Origin: Whitmania pigra | Lineage: Eukaryota > Annelida > Clitellata > Hirudinida > Haemopidae | Direction: 5' to 3' | DNA: 64,000 nt | Assembly: GCA_021613335.1 (NCBI GenBank) | Contig: JAJTWR010000458.1 | Span: 712,001-776,000 of the forward strand | In this document: positions 23,936 through 38,200 of the stretch, in pieces | Layout: each line of letters opens with the position of its first letter | Numbering within the stretch: the stretch's first letter is position 1 | The notes under the pieces: model-generated | What the model was told of the DNA's origin: nothing | Databases searched by the model: none | The model's input: the letters and a program-made list of their open reading frames with translations, nothing else | Made by a program: the position numbers and the translations under genes

Positions 23936-25880
23936 TTCATCATAATTTTAGGCCATACAATTTATGGATATAAAATAAATGTAATTAGATGGTGTGTTTA
24001 ATTATTGTTTTGTTTGCTGATGAGTCGTAAATTTAATATTTGTTTTACTTTATTGTAATATTAAGTTTAATTTTGAGAAATTGTATTTACAATAATCTCT
24101 TAACAAGAAGGTGCAATATTTGAACATGTCTTATAAACATTATTTCAATTCCACAATTTAAAATAGTTTTCACAAAGTTTTCAGTATAAAAATTAATCCC
24201 ATAGGAATGCCAGATTGATTAGAGGTAACAAAGTCCTGATGCTTCAATTCGCCCGACGAAAACTGATTACATTCCTTTGAATAGTGTCATTAACACTCAA
24301 GTTTGTAAAGCTTCCTTTAGAGATCATTTACTTTTTTAGATCTACAACTTTTATTTCACGTCAAAATTAATTTTGTCACAGGATTGTAGGCTCGGTAATC
24401 CGAGCATTGATAACTGTGTTTAAAAATAAATTTTCATTAATTGCTAGAACCGATAGTACATTTTCAGAGATCAATTTGCCGAGTGGCAAATAACAAAACG
24501 GTTGAGTTATAAACTCATAATTATATAATTATAAACCAAAGTTGATAAATTCTTCCGTGGTGTAGGTAAATGTTTCTACGCATTTTGCAGAATTTTACTT
24601 TTGGGGCATTATTTAGCAAGAGGTCTCATAATTTGTTTTTGTTCTCTGAAGCTTCTTTCCATCAATCATTTTTTTATTTGTCCTCGAAGTCTTCCGCTAA
24701 AGTGAAACCATATTAAGAATTTTATTTAGATCCGGTAACATCTGGAGAATCATGTTTTGTTTGTGAATAATGAAACCAATTCCGCTTGAATGGTTAGTAT
24801 CACGTTTAGCATTCCACATTTGAAGCATTTTTGTCGAGTTCCGAAATGTGTACTCATCTGAATCTTTCATTCAAACGGCTATGAATTCGTTCTCTTGTGA
24901 TTTCTTGGTGCATGCCTGTATTATTTTTTTTTTATTCTACCGTGTCTATGCTAATTTAAGCATTCGGTGCTTTAGAATGCTTTTACAAGACTACCATTTT
25001 GTAAATACAATTGTTATTTATTAAAGACTTCAATTTGAAGTCAATTTCATAGTAAGATAATTACAAAAATGTGCTTCCTCAACGGGATTCGACTACTCAC
25101 CAGCCATAATATATGAGTTGTAGCATTTAAATGAATGGAGTCGACTATAGCTTTAACTCTATGCAAAAGGGTGTCCATCTCTATTTTTAGTTAATCATCG
25201 GATAACGAGGCATTTACATTTGATCCAAGCAACAACGAGTATTACCCTGGATTAGATAGATTATTACTATGGCTTTCTGAAGATCGTAAGCATGGAGGCT
25301 ACTTTATGTGACACGTAATAGGATTGAGGCAAAAGTAGCCTTCAGAGTCGTCCTGGTTCTGACGCTATATAATCCAATTACGTAACAGAACACTACGACA
25401 CCAGAACAACATCCTCGTAAATGTAATTGTACAAATTTATTGTTAACCACAAACTTAACAGCGACAAGTATCCACAATGTAAGTAATTATAGCAAATTGT
25501 AAAAACCTTGAGAATGAAGTACCTTTAGAACTGGTGATAGACGCGTGTCTCAGTTGGTTTTCTTCCAAGCGACGAGGAAGCCAATAACACACATGCAAGT
25601 GCTTCCCAGTACCACCTCAATTCTTCGTGAGTTCGTTAGGGAGGTCTCAAAGTTTTCCGGGGGCAGGATTGAATCAAATAACCGTTTTCATTTCAATCGA
25701 TTATGTTAACATGATAAATAAAGGGAATAAACATTAAAATTGATTTTTGCAATTTTAAGAACCTAAAGTACCATAGAAATAGAGATTGTTAAAATTGAAA
25801 AAAATAGTTAAAACAAATCAAGGAACCGAGTCAGTGGGCGGTACGGATTCACCTCGGCAGTTACGAAATCTGGCGTGCAT
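23936..25880. other. Intergenic sequence, no feature recognised
   Basis: AT-rich, with short open frames only. I see no gene, RNA or mobile element here. Confidence 0.5.
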
Positions 25881-25889
25881 GGATTTGCC

Positions 25890-26171
25890 ATGCAAATGTG
25901 TTGCGAGTTGAACAAGTCGAACCTATAAAAGCTCTCCTATCGTATTGGACGATAAAGATAAATTTACCGAGCCTAGACGTTAAATAAAGTTGTCTTAAAG
26001 TGGTTACTTTGTACTCGTTGTTGGTTGGAACAACTTCAATTTTAACTTGTTTATTAGTTAACATCGTTAATAAATAGTTAATTAATATCCGCACGACTCA
26101 CTGATTTGCAAGTCGTTGATGTGAATCAACTGTTCAAGATAAGACTTCCAAGAATCTCAAGTTCGAGAGAG
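25890..26171 (+). promoter_or_regulatory. Candidate promoter and 5' noncoding exon
   Basis: ATTTGCCATGCAAAT at 25883-25897 is an overlapping inverted pair of POU octamers. TATAAAA follows at 25924-25930. About 240 bases downstream GAGAG|GTGAGT at 26171/26172 is a strong splice donor with no start codon required before it. A 5' UTR exon spliced to the coding exon of the Ig gene (acceptor TTTATAG near 31830) would fit. A solo LTR is the alternative, since AATAAA occurs near 25983. Confidence 0.35.
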
Positions 26172-27654
26172 GTGAGTTAATTTTAAAGATATTTTTTCGC
26201 TGCTTTTATCTGCCAATCATCATTTCGCCATCAATTATCTGGAAAATGGCCGCGGTGAAAAAGTCGTGACCTGGTTAATTAATGAATTGAATTTAATGCA
26301 AGCGACCCATTTCTGGAATGATCGCGTTTCATTGGTCAATGGAGATGTCGCCAAGCGAATTAAACGTGTTAAGTGATTTCGTCTATTGGTCGGTTATTTG
26401 GGTCATGTTAACTTAACTTTTTTTTAACGTGATGTTATGAAGATGTTGTCATTACATGGAATATTTTTGACAATGCTGGTTCATTTGTCGTCATGTATGG
26501 TAAAGTTATGCACGGAAAAATATTTTGGGTTTTGTGATAACTGCCATATAGCATTAGTAATATTATTATTATTATTATAATTACTGATAGTAATAAATAT
26601 TTCACGAGATCTGAGGTATGAATGTTGTAGAAGTAGGACTTACGTAATTCTATACCCTCATGGGATGTCGCATAGGTGTTGGAGAGACCATAGAAATAAT
26701 AACAACATTAATTGGATGTCAAAGGTTCTTATTGTTATTCGTGTTATTACAAGTGTTGTTGTTTGTGTTGCAAGTCCACTCCACCAATGCATGGTAAAGA
26801 ATGGATTACGATAAAGAAAAAGACTGCGAAATGTTTTGAATTAACTAAAAACTGCAGGCATCCAGCACCTGGTGTAAATATATTAATAGCCTAACTTTAA
26901 CTTTAAAATTTAAATTGAAACGCGATTACAATAATAAATGAAAATAACTGGTAATTCACAAAAGCGTTAACGTATAATTAAATTATTATATATATGATGG
27001 TAACACATAAATTACTCTTAAAATTAAATCGTAACTACAAATAATTACTATATATATTATATTAAATGATTTAGAAAACCACAATTAATAAATACCTCCT
27101 ACCTGATACTTGAACCTCTAAAAGTGGTACAAAAGTTTCATTAAACGAGGAACATGGCATGCGCAAGTGATTGAGGTTCAGCATGTGGTGGTGGATGGTT
27201 TATCGTGGTAAAATCTCCTTGATAGGATAGTACCACCTTTTGCTTGGAGTGGAATCTGCTTGAGTCCCACATACGTATCAAGCACTTCCATGCAATTACC
27301 GACTGCATAGATAATTTCAATTTATTGTATTCGTATGCTGTTTGGATGGTTTCTGTGATTCTGTGATCAATCAATAATTTTTGTTTGTTTTTTTATTATG
27401 AAATTATTTTTTTTTTTATGATTACACGTTTTAAGACTGCCGTATGAGAATTTTAAAGAATTTGTTATCGTCATGGAAGAATTTAACAATTATTTAGCTA
27501 TATATATTTATATATATTTAGCTGTTTAATTTGTCGCTTCTTCATTTAAGTATTAAAAGTTAGAAGATAATAATTTTATGTGCTCCAAAATCAATCAATG
27601 AAACATTTCCGTTGTAACCTCATTGAATGTTTTTAATACTTTGATTAACTTGTT
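26172..27654. other. Noncoding sequence, no feature recognised
   Basis: AT-rich stretch with no recognised gene; possibly the first intron of the Ig-protein gene if the promoter call at 25.9 kb is right. Confidence 0.4.
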
Positions 27655-28451
<797 letters not shown>

Positions 28452-31400
28452 TGATTAACTTGTTTCTTGGTCATCTCCGCTAAGATGATTTTTCAACATA
28501 AATCACAAACAAATCTGAAACATCAAATAATAATAATATTTGTATAATACTAAATTCTTACTTACCATCTATATATCTAACTTACATCTAATTTATAAAG
28601 TCAAATTAGAATGAAATCAATCTTAAACGTCGATGATTTTAACGACTTAATGTTCAACATTTAATGCCTTGAACTAACTATTTAACTATTTAACTATTTA
28701 TTTCATTTCTTTTCTTTCTTTTTTTCATTTACAAGTCTTCCAAGCATAGCAGGATGATGGATAGATGGTTATATGAAAGACTGAATCGACGGATGAATGA
28801 ACGGACGGACGGATGAATGATAGGATAGATGGATAGATGGATGAACGAATGAAACATCGATGTTGTGTTATTAAGGCTTCGTCGAGAAAGGGTGCCTGAT
28901 TTATTTTTCAAGAAAACAAACATTTCCCGTTGTTCTCATCTCACTTAAAAGCGGAAGAATTGAATGGATAAGATTGATAAGCATCGATAAACAAATATCC
29001 AAGCTGACTGATCATAACTGTCATAATTTATTCGCGATGCCATCTGATGAGGCCGTAATCTATTCACGTAAGAAGTGTTAATTATAATAAATTAATATAA
29101 TTATCTGAAGATGTATTAACCATCGTCATTAATTGTTTTCCAAAGTAGCAATAAATGGATCTCACAAAAATAAATGCCATAAGTCCCGGATATTGGGTGA
29201 CATCGTGAATTGACTGATGAATGGATGAATGGGTGGTAGTTCCTATATGACATGTTGGAAAAATAGCATCTGCATTGTCTGTGAAAGTTGAATTAGGGTT
29301 GGATTATTTATTATTAGCGATGATGATGATTATTATTATTATTACAGTTACTATAAATATAACTATTATTAAAAGAACTTAAAAGAGAGTGCATGAGACC
29401 ACCTGAGCCATAATCGCCTGAATCTAAAAGCTGGTCAAATAAACAAGGCATAGTAAGATCAACAAATCAGTCCAGGTGATAAAGGTAATTCTGATTGATC
29501 TCGTATCAGTTCTCGTGGACAGGTGAGTGTGTCACCTGTGAAACATGATCTCCGTCATTCCACTTTAGCTGGAGATGGAGAGCTCAATGGTGTAACCAAT
29601 CGCATCCACTTAACGAACAAATTAGGTCACGAAGGTGATGATTTAAATCCCCCGTCTCATTTCCTTATCTCCTACTGGTCGTAATTTGTAGGTCATGCTT
29701 GTTTCAGTTTTCACCTTAAGGAGTTTGTGATTGCATTTATATTTAGCAGAACTTTTGAATGTCTTGTGTATACGAATTAAGTTTGAGGGAGCCTTTTAAT
29801 TGCTCAAAAATATCATTTATATAGCGCCCTTGCCCGAAGACGCACCCTGACGTTGTAGGTTGGAACGCGAGCGCAACCATTACGACTACCTACACTTAAA
29901 AGAGTTGTCGATTCAGTTTCAGAGAATCAATTTAAAGTCCTTTTTGTGAATTTAATGTCTTTAATCATTTAGTGTCAGATAAATTAGTTCATCTTGTCAC
30001 AATTTAAATCGTAATAGTCATGCTTATTATTTAATTTAATAATTTGTATTTACTTAATTTAATGTTATTATTATTATTTGTTAATTAATGATCAATAATT
30101 GGTTCAACTCTTTTTCTCATTTTTGATCAATTTGTTTCTGTTTTTGCATTTTTGTAATTTTATGACATCATTTTAGTTCTTAAATTAGAACATAATCTAA
30201 CCACTCCTTAAGACATTTGAGCCACAAATCTCTCGCCCTCCGAAACATGTTTCCAGCATAGTTTTAAAGTAGCCAAAAATATTTCGTTTAACTTCTGTCG
30301 TTGTAATTCACATTATCATGTAAAGTTAATGATAATCGCATTATATTTATATTTAACAATTATTACTTTATTATTATCGTCGTCGTCGTCATCATCATCG
30401 ATAATGTTATTATTGTTAAAAGTGTTAACAATGTCTTCAAAACAACATTCCGCTTGTAATAATTGCACCTTTGAAGTGTGAATGAAAATTCGTCTCAGCT
30501 GGTTGAATACTTTCATTGGGATTCCTGCATCCGTGGACGCATGGAAGATTGTCACCAACTCCGCGGGAGAGAACTAATTGGCACGACCTTCTTCGTATCT
30601 GTGACGTCACATCCGCCTTGGTGACAACAACAACAACAGCATCAACGACGACATCAAGCGATAATTAGAGCTACGATTTCTTGCTGAAGTAACGAGATAT
30701 TGATACCAGCCTGACATCCATTGATAATTGACAGATTCGAATCTGTCATAGAACGAATCTCGAATGAATTACGAGATAATGATGAAATTGTTTATATTAA
30801 ATTAATTCAAACTAAATTAAAATTTTATTAAGTTATATTAAATTGATTTAAATTTCAAACGTTAGGCAATAATTAATTTTAATGGCTATGAGTATGAGTA
30901 GCCTCAACAAAAATTGCCTCAAAAGTTCACCTCCGGATTTTTGTGTTTCCTGAGAAGAGAAATTATCCGCATCTGATTAGTTTATTTCGAAGACTCAACA
31001 TTTTTATTGTAATTTCCGCCAACTGTGATTAGTTTTTTTTTTTATCGAAAGTTCTTGTTGAGGAGATGCGCGTGTTGGATTTCCTCGTCACTTGTAAGAT
31101 TCACTCTTTTTCTCCAATAATTTGTACTCAGAATTTTATTCGAATTTATTCGTTGCTTCATCGCATTAGATATTAGTTATATATTACTATAATGTTTTTG
31201 AATACATTTTACGTGTTATTTATTATTAGATAAATTTTACTATGCGGTTGTCAAATGTTTTGTACATTGCTCGTTTGTATTTTGCTTAAACATGCTGCGA
31301 TTACTTAAAGTTTTAATATGGAAGGGCATTTGTTTAGAAATATTTATTTTCCATTTATTTAAAAATGTTTTACGTAAGCAATAACCTACAAGAATCATCT

Positions 31401-31830
31401 AAACTCTCGTTACTTAACACGTTACTCAACCACAACCGGTCACGCATGCACGACTCTTGGACGCCATGTCTTAAGCCTGCAAGGCAACATGCTTGCAGAA
31501 CACAACGGTGACAAAAAACATGACATCCTCCAACTAAAATAAATATAAAAATAAATTATGTAATTAATTAATGTTTATTCACCGCAGCATGGATTTCTAC
31601 TTATAGCACAAAGTAACACTCACGTTACTTAATTAACGCGTACTTATGAGATTAATAATACCTGTACATAACAGCTACCATAGATAAGTAATATTATTGA
31701 AGAGTGTTTGTTGAGTGCTGATTAAAGAATTGATAATAAACATAATATTTAACATGTGAACATAACAACTGATTCAGTAATTAATTGAATAGTAATAGTT
31801 AATTATTTATTTATAATTACTAATTTATAG
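28452..31830. other. Intergenic or long-intron sequence with simple repeats
   Basis: Contains a GATG-type tetranucleotide run (about 28790-28855), short GAT/TTA runs near 29320 and GTC/ATC near 30375, and an inverted SINE copy. No exon or gene is supported. Confidence 0.5.
29808..29890 (-). repeat. tRNA-type SINE copy, inverted
   Basis: On the minus strand it reads TAGTCGTAATGG, a region with GCGTTCCAACC in the B-box position, then GGGCGCTATATAAATGA, parallel to the copy at 5225-5360. Confidence 0.45.
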
Positions 31831-31855
31831 ACATTCGGCCATCAAAAAGTGAGAC

Positions 31856-34800
31856 ATGTCCTTCAGTAAACTGGATGCATCAGGAGAATGGATGATGGGA
31901 GTGACATTCGTGCTGATGTTGTTAAGGAGCATTTCGTCAGCTCCTGTCATAAGCAGAAGTTTGTTTTACTTTATTTTTATTTATAATAATTATTTAATGT
32001 GTTTATTAATTTTATTTTAAAATAACTATTCGCATTTGTGCTGATTCAGCATTAATTTAATGGTTAGTCATGAGGTCCATACTGCGCATCACCCTCATTC
32101 ATTCCTTAAAGCCCTCGGAGACAAACGGACATATTTTACATATTTCCATATTCATGAGTGAATCATAACTCCTCCCCTTGGATGAGTCATAGCAACCTCA
32201 GTCGAGTGGACAACCACTCAAGCGTAAAATCTTCATATCGGAGGGAAAAGGATAATTATTACTTTGAAGATGAGGAGGACGATGTTACCGTCGTTCCTCA
32301 CCATGTTACCGAAGAAGTTTTTTGTGGAAAACAATTAGATTAAAATTGATTTATTAAATATAAAACAGTATATAAAGTTGAAAAATATTTTTAAAAAATA
32401 ATCAAAAAATGCAAAAAAGATTCACCAAATCACTTTCATCAGTTGCTAAATACCCCTACATGGAAAGGCTAAGGCGTCTTAAACTTATGACCCTGGAGAA
32501 ATGCCACCTCCTGGCTGACTCAACATTTTGCTTCAAATTACTAAATGGCTTTGGGGACTCCCGCCTGAGGCATCTGTTAGTCGCATCTGGATTACCCAGG
32601 CACAAGAGGGCACAGTTTGAAACTACGATGTAGTAAATTTTCAACATATGTCACCAAATATTATTTCTGCAATAGGATCGTTAAACCATGGAATGCACTG
32701 CCAAATGAAATCGTGAATTCAGATACAACTTCTCGTTTTAATGCGCTAATGCACGACTTTGACTTTAAAAGTTTCTTAACATATACCTGATTATCCTTGC
32801 CATTCGGATCTTGAGTTGTTCTTTTTGTGTGAAACTTGAACAGACTTGTGTTAATGGTCTCAAGGACACTTAAGTTTGAGAAATAGATAAATAAAATAGT
32901 GGAAACAAAATTATTTATTTGTTTATTAAGCTAAATTTATTTATTTTAATTTCAGATCCTCCTCTCGTTCTGACCTCCAATCCTGTCTCAGTAGAAATTG
33001 ACGAGGGCAAAACCATAAAATTGGAATGTCCAGTCTTCTCCCAACCACAAGCTTTCATCAGTTGGCAAAAAGATGGCTCAAACATCAACCAGGGTTGGAT
33101 GAATTACAGGGTGGCAGGGAACAATCTCAGGATAAAAAATGTCACGAGAGAGGATGAGGGATGCTTCACCTGTTTGGCTGTCAATGGATTCGGATCAGCG
33201 GAAGTCAGGATCAAACTGAAGGTTTTATCAGGTAATTTGTGTGTTTGATTCGGGTTATGGATGAAAGGATGGTTAAGTTGACGAGCATACGATTTTGTTT
33301 CAAATTAACTAGAGCCATTTTGGCTTTTATATTGATTTAATTCACACAAAGTCCGATATATTAAGTTATTTTTAACTATAATTTTTGCGCTAATGAGTTG
33401 ATGTCGGATGAACAGCGGTTGTAAATAATTCCTTCCGTCGGATTCAGCACCTTTGCAACTCTGAATATCTCCATCTTTCCGTCCTTTTATTGCAATATTA
33501 AAATTATAACAGTATATTAAGGACATGTCATATTTATTGACATCCAGTTTTGAGGGGAAGTACTTTCAAATTTGACGCAAGTTGAATTTATTGAGAAAAG
33601 AAAAGTCATTTTGTATTAATTTTGTACACCACTAACAATAATGTAAAATAAGTTTCATCGTTAGCATGATTATGCCATTACACTTATAATCCACGAGAAG
33701 GAGTAAAACAAATGTTAAATCTTGGCCTCTCTAGTCTGTTTGCTTTATTTATCCGACAGGTCGTTCTTGACACCTGAACCAATATCGAAGATTTTAATTT
33801 AATTATCAACATAACAATCGTCATCACAATCACTTTAGAAAATCTCGTCTGATCAATGGAAATGTTTTTCGACGGTATTTGTGATAAGAAGGTAGCGCAA
33901 TAAGGGCATGGATAACGAGAATATGGCATTCCCGGGCATAAAGACTCATTAAATCAAGAAGAGAGGCTTATCAAAAACTTAAACTAAACAGCATTCTGCT
34001 TTTTGGATCATCAGTTTTGCATTATTTTCTTCCCTGTCCTAAAGCAGTGCCAAGACCACAATTAGAAGTTAAATCGAGAAAATCCAGCTTTACATTCTTT
34101 GTTAAGTCATAACTCTCCAGAACTACCACTTAAACAATCACCCTATATTTGTTGACCTGCCCTCAATAAATCCTTTCGGATCAATTGTCCTACCTACCAG
34201 TGAGAATCGAGCCCGATGGCTAGTCGTGATTATTCACACACTAACATTTGTTGCTTGAAAGGTCTGTTATAATTTTCATCTTGCTGCATATCTATACGAC
34301 TTGCTTAGTTAAATGAAGTTAAATATATTGCGCACATATACTAACGTATCTGAAACCGTTTCAGGTAGTAGAAAGTCTGAAGTGGGAGGGATTGACACAA
34401 ACAAATCACTCGACCATCCACATGAGCAAGACTTTTCTACTATAAACGGAACAACAGCGGAACGATTTGAGGAAGAAGTTGGCAGTTCGATCCGGTTTCG
34501 TGGAGATACTACTGAAGCTTTAGTACCTCCACAGCAGAGAAACTCATCCATGCATTCATATAATCTTCAATCTGAAGAAACCTACATCCTCATTGCCATA
34601 GGTGTGGTGTTCTTTGCCATAGCCGTCTGCTTGATAGTCCTTGTTGTGTTGCTACATCTTACTTACGGATTGCCCTGTTGTGTCAACAAATCTGCCGATT
34701 CGAAGCTATCTCCAAGTCGATCGAAGCATCCCCAATACTCACATTCAAAATACGACGACGACAACGTCTCATCATCGGTATCCCAGCTGCTAGTTTCATC

Positions 34801-34912
34801 TTCGTCGTCCCTCGAAAATAACCACATAAGCGGAGACCCCTCGACCTGGTTCCTCCTCGACGCTGCCACTTTGGCAAAAGAGGACCGAAGATCGGGAAGT
34901 CTGAAGTTCTAA
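31856..34912 (+). CDS. FGFRL1-like single-Ig type I membrane protein
   Basis: Four exons whose phases close: 31856-31958, 32159-32323, 32956-33231 and 34365-34912, giving 363 residues. Exon 1 is a signal peptide (MGVTFVLMLLRSISSAP). Exon 2 is Ser-rich with an acidic box EDEEDD. Exon 3 is one I-set Ig domain: LECPVFSQPQAFISWQKDG, RVAGNNLRIKNVTREDEG, FTCLAVNGFGS. This resembles the first Ig of FGFRL1 (CPV, W.KDG, GW..YRV, REDEG, NGFGS). Exon 4 has a stalk, a membrane helix (ILIAIGVVFFAIAVCLIVLV) and a tail of about 80 residues with no kinase. FGFRL1 binds FGFs and heparan as a kinase-less receptor; here only one Ig is found. The exon 2 acceptor and donor are the least certain borders. It converges on KPTN. 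Confidence 0.6.
32395..32892 (+). mobile_element. 5'-truncated non-LTR retrotransposon, ORF2 3' end
   Basis: Frames read QKRFTKSLSSVAKYPYMERL, RLKLMTLEKCHLLADSTF and, after a shift, RIVKPWNALPNEIVNSDTTS, the standard C-terminal tail of LINE reverse-transcriptase proteins. It ends in a hairpin TCTCAA/TTGAGA (32858-32881) followed by AAATAGATAAATAAAA. It sits in the intron between exons 2 and 3 of the Ig gene. Confidence 0.75.
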
Positions 34913-35267
34913 CTGAGTTGTACTTGATTAAAAGTTTAATTTATTTTTCAAAACGATTTCAAAGTCCTTCGCGAATCGGAAATTGTTGAGATTTTGTAAA
35001 CTCCAATTTACTTTTTATGACCAACGTTGTGAATGTTATTACTTGTATTCGAATATTGATTTGGCTTTCGCTCGCGATAATTACCGCGACATCTGTTCCT
35101 ACAGTTAATTGTTATGAAATGTATTGTTACTACAATATGAGACAAGAATTGATAGCAATTCAAAATTCCAGATGCAATCAACTGAAACTTCCCAGGTTTT
35201 TGGCTTAATTCTGGTGCTCAAAACAGCTTTCATGCTTCGCCATTGATTTCTGTTAACGACACACTTC

Positions 35268-38200
35268 CTATTCGTATCTTGAAATGAAGCTTTTCTCTGA
35301 AATATCATCTTCGCTAGTAGCATAATCAATGGAAGTTTCAGCAGTAATCTTAGCCGAACCAAGATCTCTTCGAATTTTTCTTTCTGAAAATTTCAATTTC
35401 TCCTTGAAGATGTTGAGCATAAAATCAGCATCTTTCTGAAAAATATAAACGTGCAGCAATTTCAACACCACTGCACATCAGAAGAAGTAAAAAATATTCA
35501 AATTAAGTTACAATTACATGTCAATGAATATAAAACAAATAACAATTAAATAAATTTCACCTGCAAAATATGAACCCCATTCATAGTCATTACAACTAGC
35601 TCCTTGAGCGAATCAGAAGTCAGGTCGACAAGGTCAAGTCCCATGATTGGATCATGAAAATCCTGGGAACTCGAGAGAATAAATTCAAAATTTTTATTGT
35701 GATTGACATCTGGCTTTTCATTTTTTGATGGTTCAAAGACCGAATCCTCATTAGAATTCTTTCTCTGGCTAGTTGCCAGATTCTGAATTGCAGGGACATT
35801 GGTCTTTTCTTCGGAGTTGGACGTCAAGCCATCCAGCATAAAAGCTGGTAGGGATGCAATGGACGAAGTGGAATAAGGATGTCTGTTATCAAGACATGAG
35901 GATGGTAGTAAGGATTGCAACTGGGCTGCAGAGCTGACCCTCAATTGTGTCTTTCCGCTGTCAGATTCTGACTGTACGTCATTCAAGGTATCCGGATAAC
36001 ATTTGGCTCGAGCCTCTTCTTGTCGTCCCAGTTTATAAAAAAGTAGTTTCTGTTGAATAAAAGTTTTATACTTTTATATTTATATTATAAATATTTGACA
36101 ATTATTACTATTATATTATGATTAATTTCTACTCAATTATTATAATTTGAAGAAGCAATTTGAGGATGACCTGTCCATAAGAACCGAGAATTATCTCCAT
36201 CTCCCCATCAAAATCCACATCCCCGACGAGACTGCAGGTGATGCAGTCAAACAAGTCACTTCCTCTGAGGGGCATCAGACTGTTGAATCCAGACTCAAAA
36301 ACTCCTCTTGAAACCAGGGCCTCTCCGAAAGCACTTGTGATTAGAATGTGAAACTCTGATATCTCCGGTGGATTTTCAACATCTGAAAATTATGAGAATG
36401 CCAGTGATTTCCAGTTTCCCATTTCAATGATATGTTCAAGATTTCATTCACGATACAGCCACCAGAATAAGAACTTAAATGTAACAAAATGTTAATAATA
36501 TAAATTTATATTATTTTTTAATAATATCAATTAAAACTAGAAAGAAAACTTCCACATTCGAAATGCTAAACAAATGCAAAAACTTCATTCTCATTGGGAA
36601 ATATTACAAAGCCATGAGACGAACTGTAGGGACGAATAGTGAATATTTGAACGGAGGTGATCAAGCTGTCTTGTTCGTAAATGTAACTCTTTTGAACTTC
36701 TGCAAGCCATTATCAACAACATTTAAAATATAATTTTAAACCAATAATAATAACAGCAATAATAGCAAGAGAAACAATTTATTAATATTACACTCATTAA
36801 TGACATGGATACCAATGAAAATAAAAATATCTAGGCTATCACTAAATTTTCCACTAAGAACATTTAACCTCAATTATTTCTGAAATAAATTTCTTTTCAT
36901 TAATCAAAAAATAATTAAACAATAAACAATTAATAAATAAACAATTAGCATCAAGAACTGAGTCCAAGAGATTTCAACTTCAATCACCATTCTGAAACAG
37001 ATCCACCAAGTAAACAGACACTCTTCCATCCTTGCATCCTACTACTGATAATCTCTTTCCTATTGAAGGCAGGTTAAGGCATTGCATGCTCGTCACTCTG
37101 TAGGAGTGAAACTGTCATTACGAGCTACAAGATTACTCGATATCATGTGTGCAACTACATTTGCAGTTGTTACATGACTTCAATAATAAAAAGTAAATTA
37201 AAATCTTTATTTAGTGAATTTCATGCCTCATAGATAAATTTAAACATTGCTTAATTATGTAGGTGGCAGAGGTTTCTGACATTGCATATGTCACATATGA
37301 CAAAGATCATCATGAAATGCTGAGGCTGATCAGCAGCAACATAAACTGGAGCTTAGTTGCAGTCTAAGATGAGCAGACAAATTTAATTAGATGTTAGAGT
37401 AAAAAATTTTAAAGAATTAAGTTTGTTACATTCCAGGCAGTGAAGCAAACTCTCTAAAATACTTTTCAACATCAACTTCAGCAAAAGAGCTGGAAGAGCA
37501 CTCCTGAAACATAAGAAAATTGTATTTAAAAACTGAAGCATTAGATAATTACAAAACTCATAAGGATTTATTTAGAAGAATTAATTAATAGAAACATTGC
37601 AAACTAACATGGTACTTCTCTTCATCATCATCATCATCATCATCATCATTGTCTTCATCATTATCAGCACCATGATCATCTTCTGAAACTGTCATATATA
37701 AATGGATCTTCTCATCTCCCCCAGATATCAAAAACACCGTATCAAAAGGAGTTGTTGAATCCTCACTGTAAATGCTAAAAAAGTTAAAACAGTTAATATG
37801 TATTCAAATTAATGATTACTAATATTAAATTAATAATAATATGTTTGGTGCTAATAAAATTATCAATAGAAACTTGCTCTGTGTGGTAGAGTTGATAGGG
37901 CAAAAAGCAAAGTTCTAGCGTGTTACAGTTCTCTGAATGAAGAAAAAGGCTTATTTTTTATATTTCATAAATAGTAAATCTTCTAAAATACAAATCTAGA
38001 TTTAATATACTCAATTGTAGATTTTAGCTGCTAGGAAATTATTTAGAATAAGCAAACAAATTATAGGAACAAAGTAAAGTTTAAGATCATAATTTTGCAT
38101 TTACATCATGGGGTAATTAGCTTCCCTTTAATGTAAAGATTGAATTTACAGCATCAACAGCTACTTCAAAGCAATTTTTAAATTATTAAACCTGTGAAAA

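Noticed and set aside
26712..26894. Cys-rich 60-aa frame
   Set aside because: Cys/Tyr runs come from simple GTTRTT-type sequence; no start context or neighbouring exon.
35017..35208. 63-aa frame with a hydrophobic start resembling a signal peptide
   Set aside because: Lies between two convergent genes, overlaps no splice signals, no recognised similarity; probably 3' untranslated sequence.
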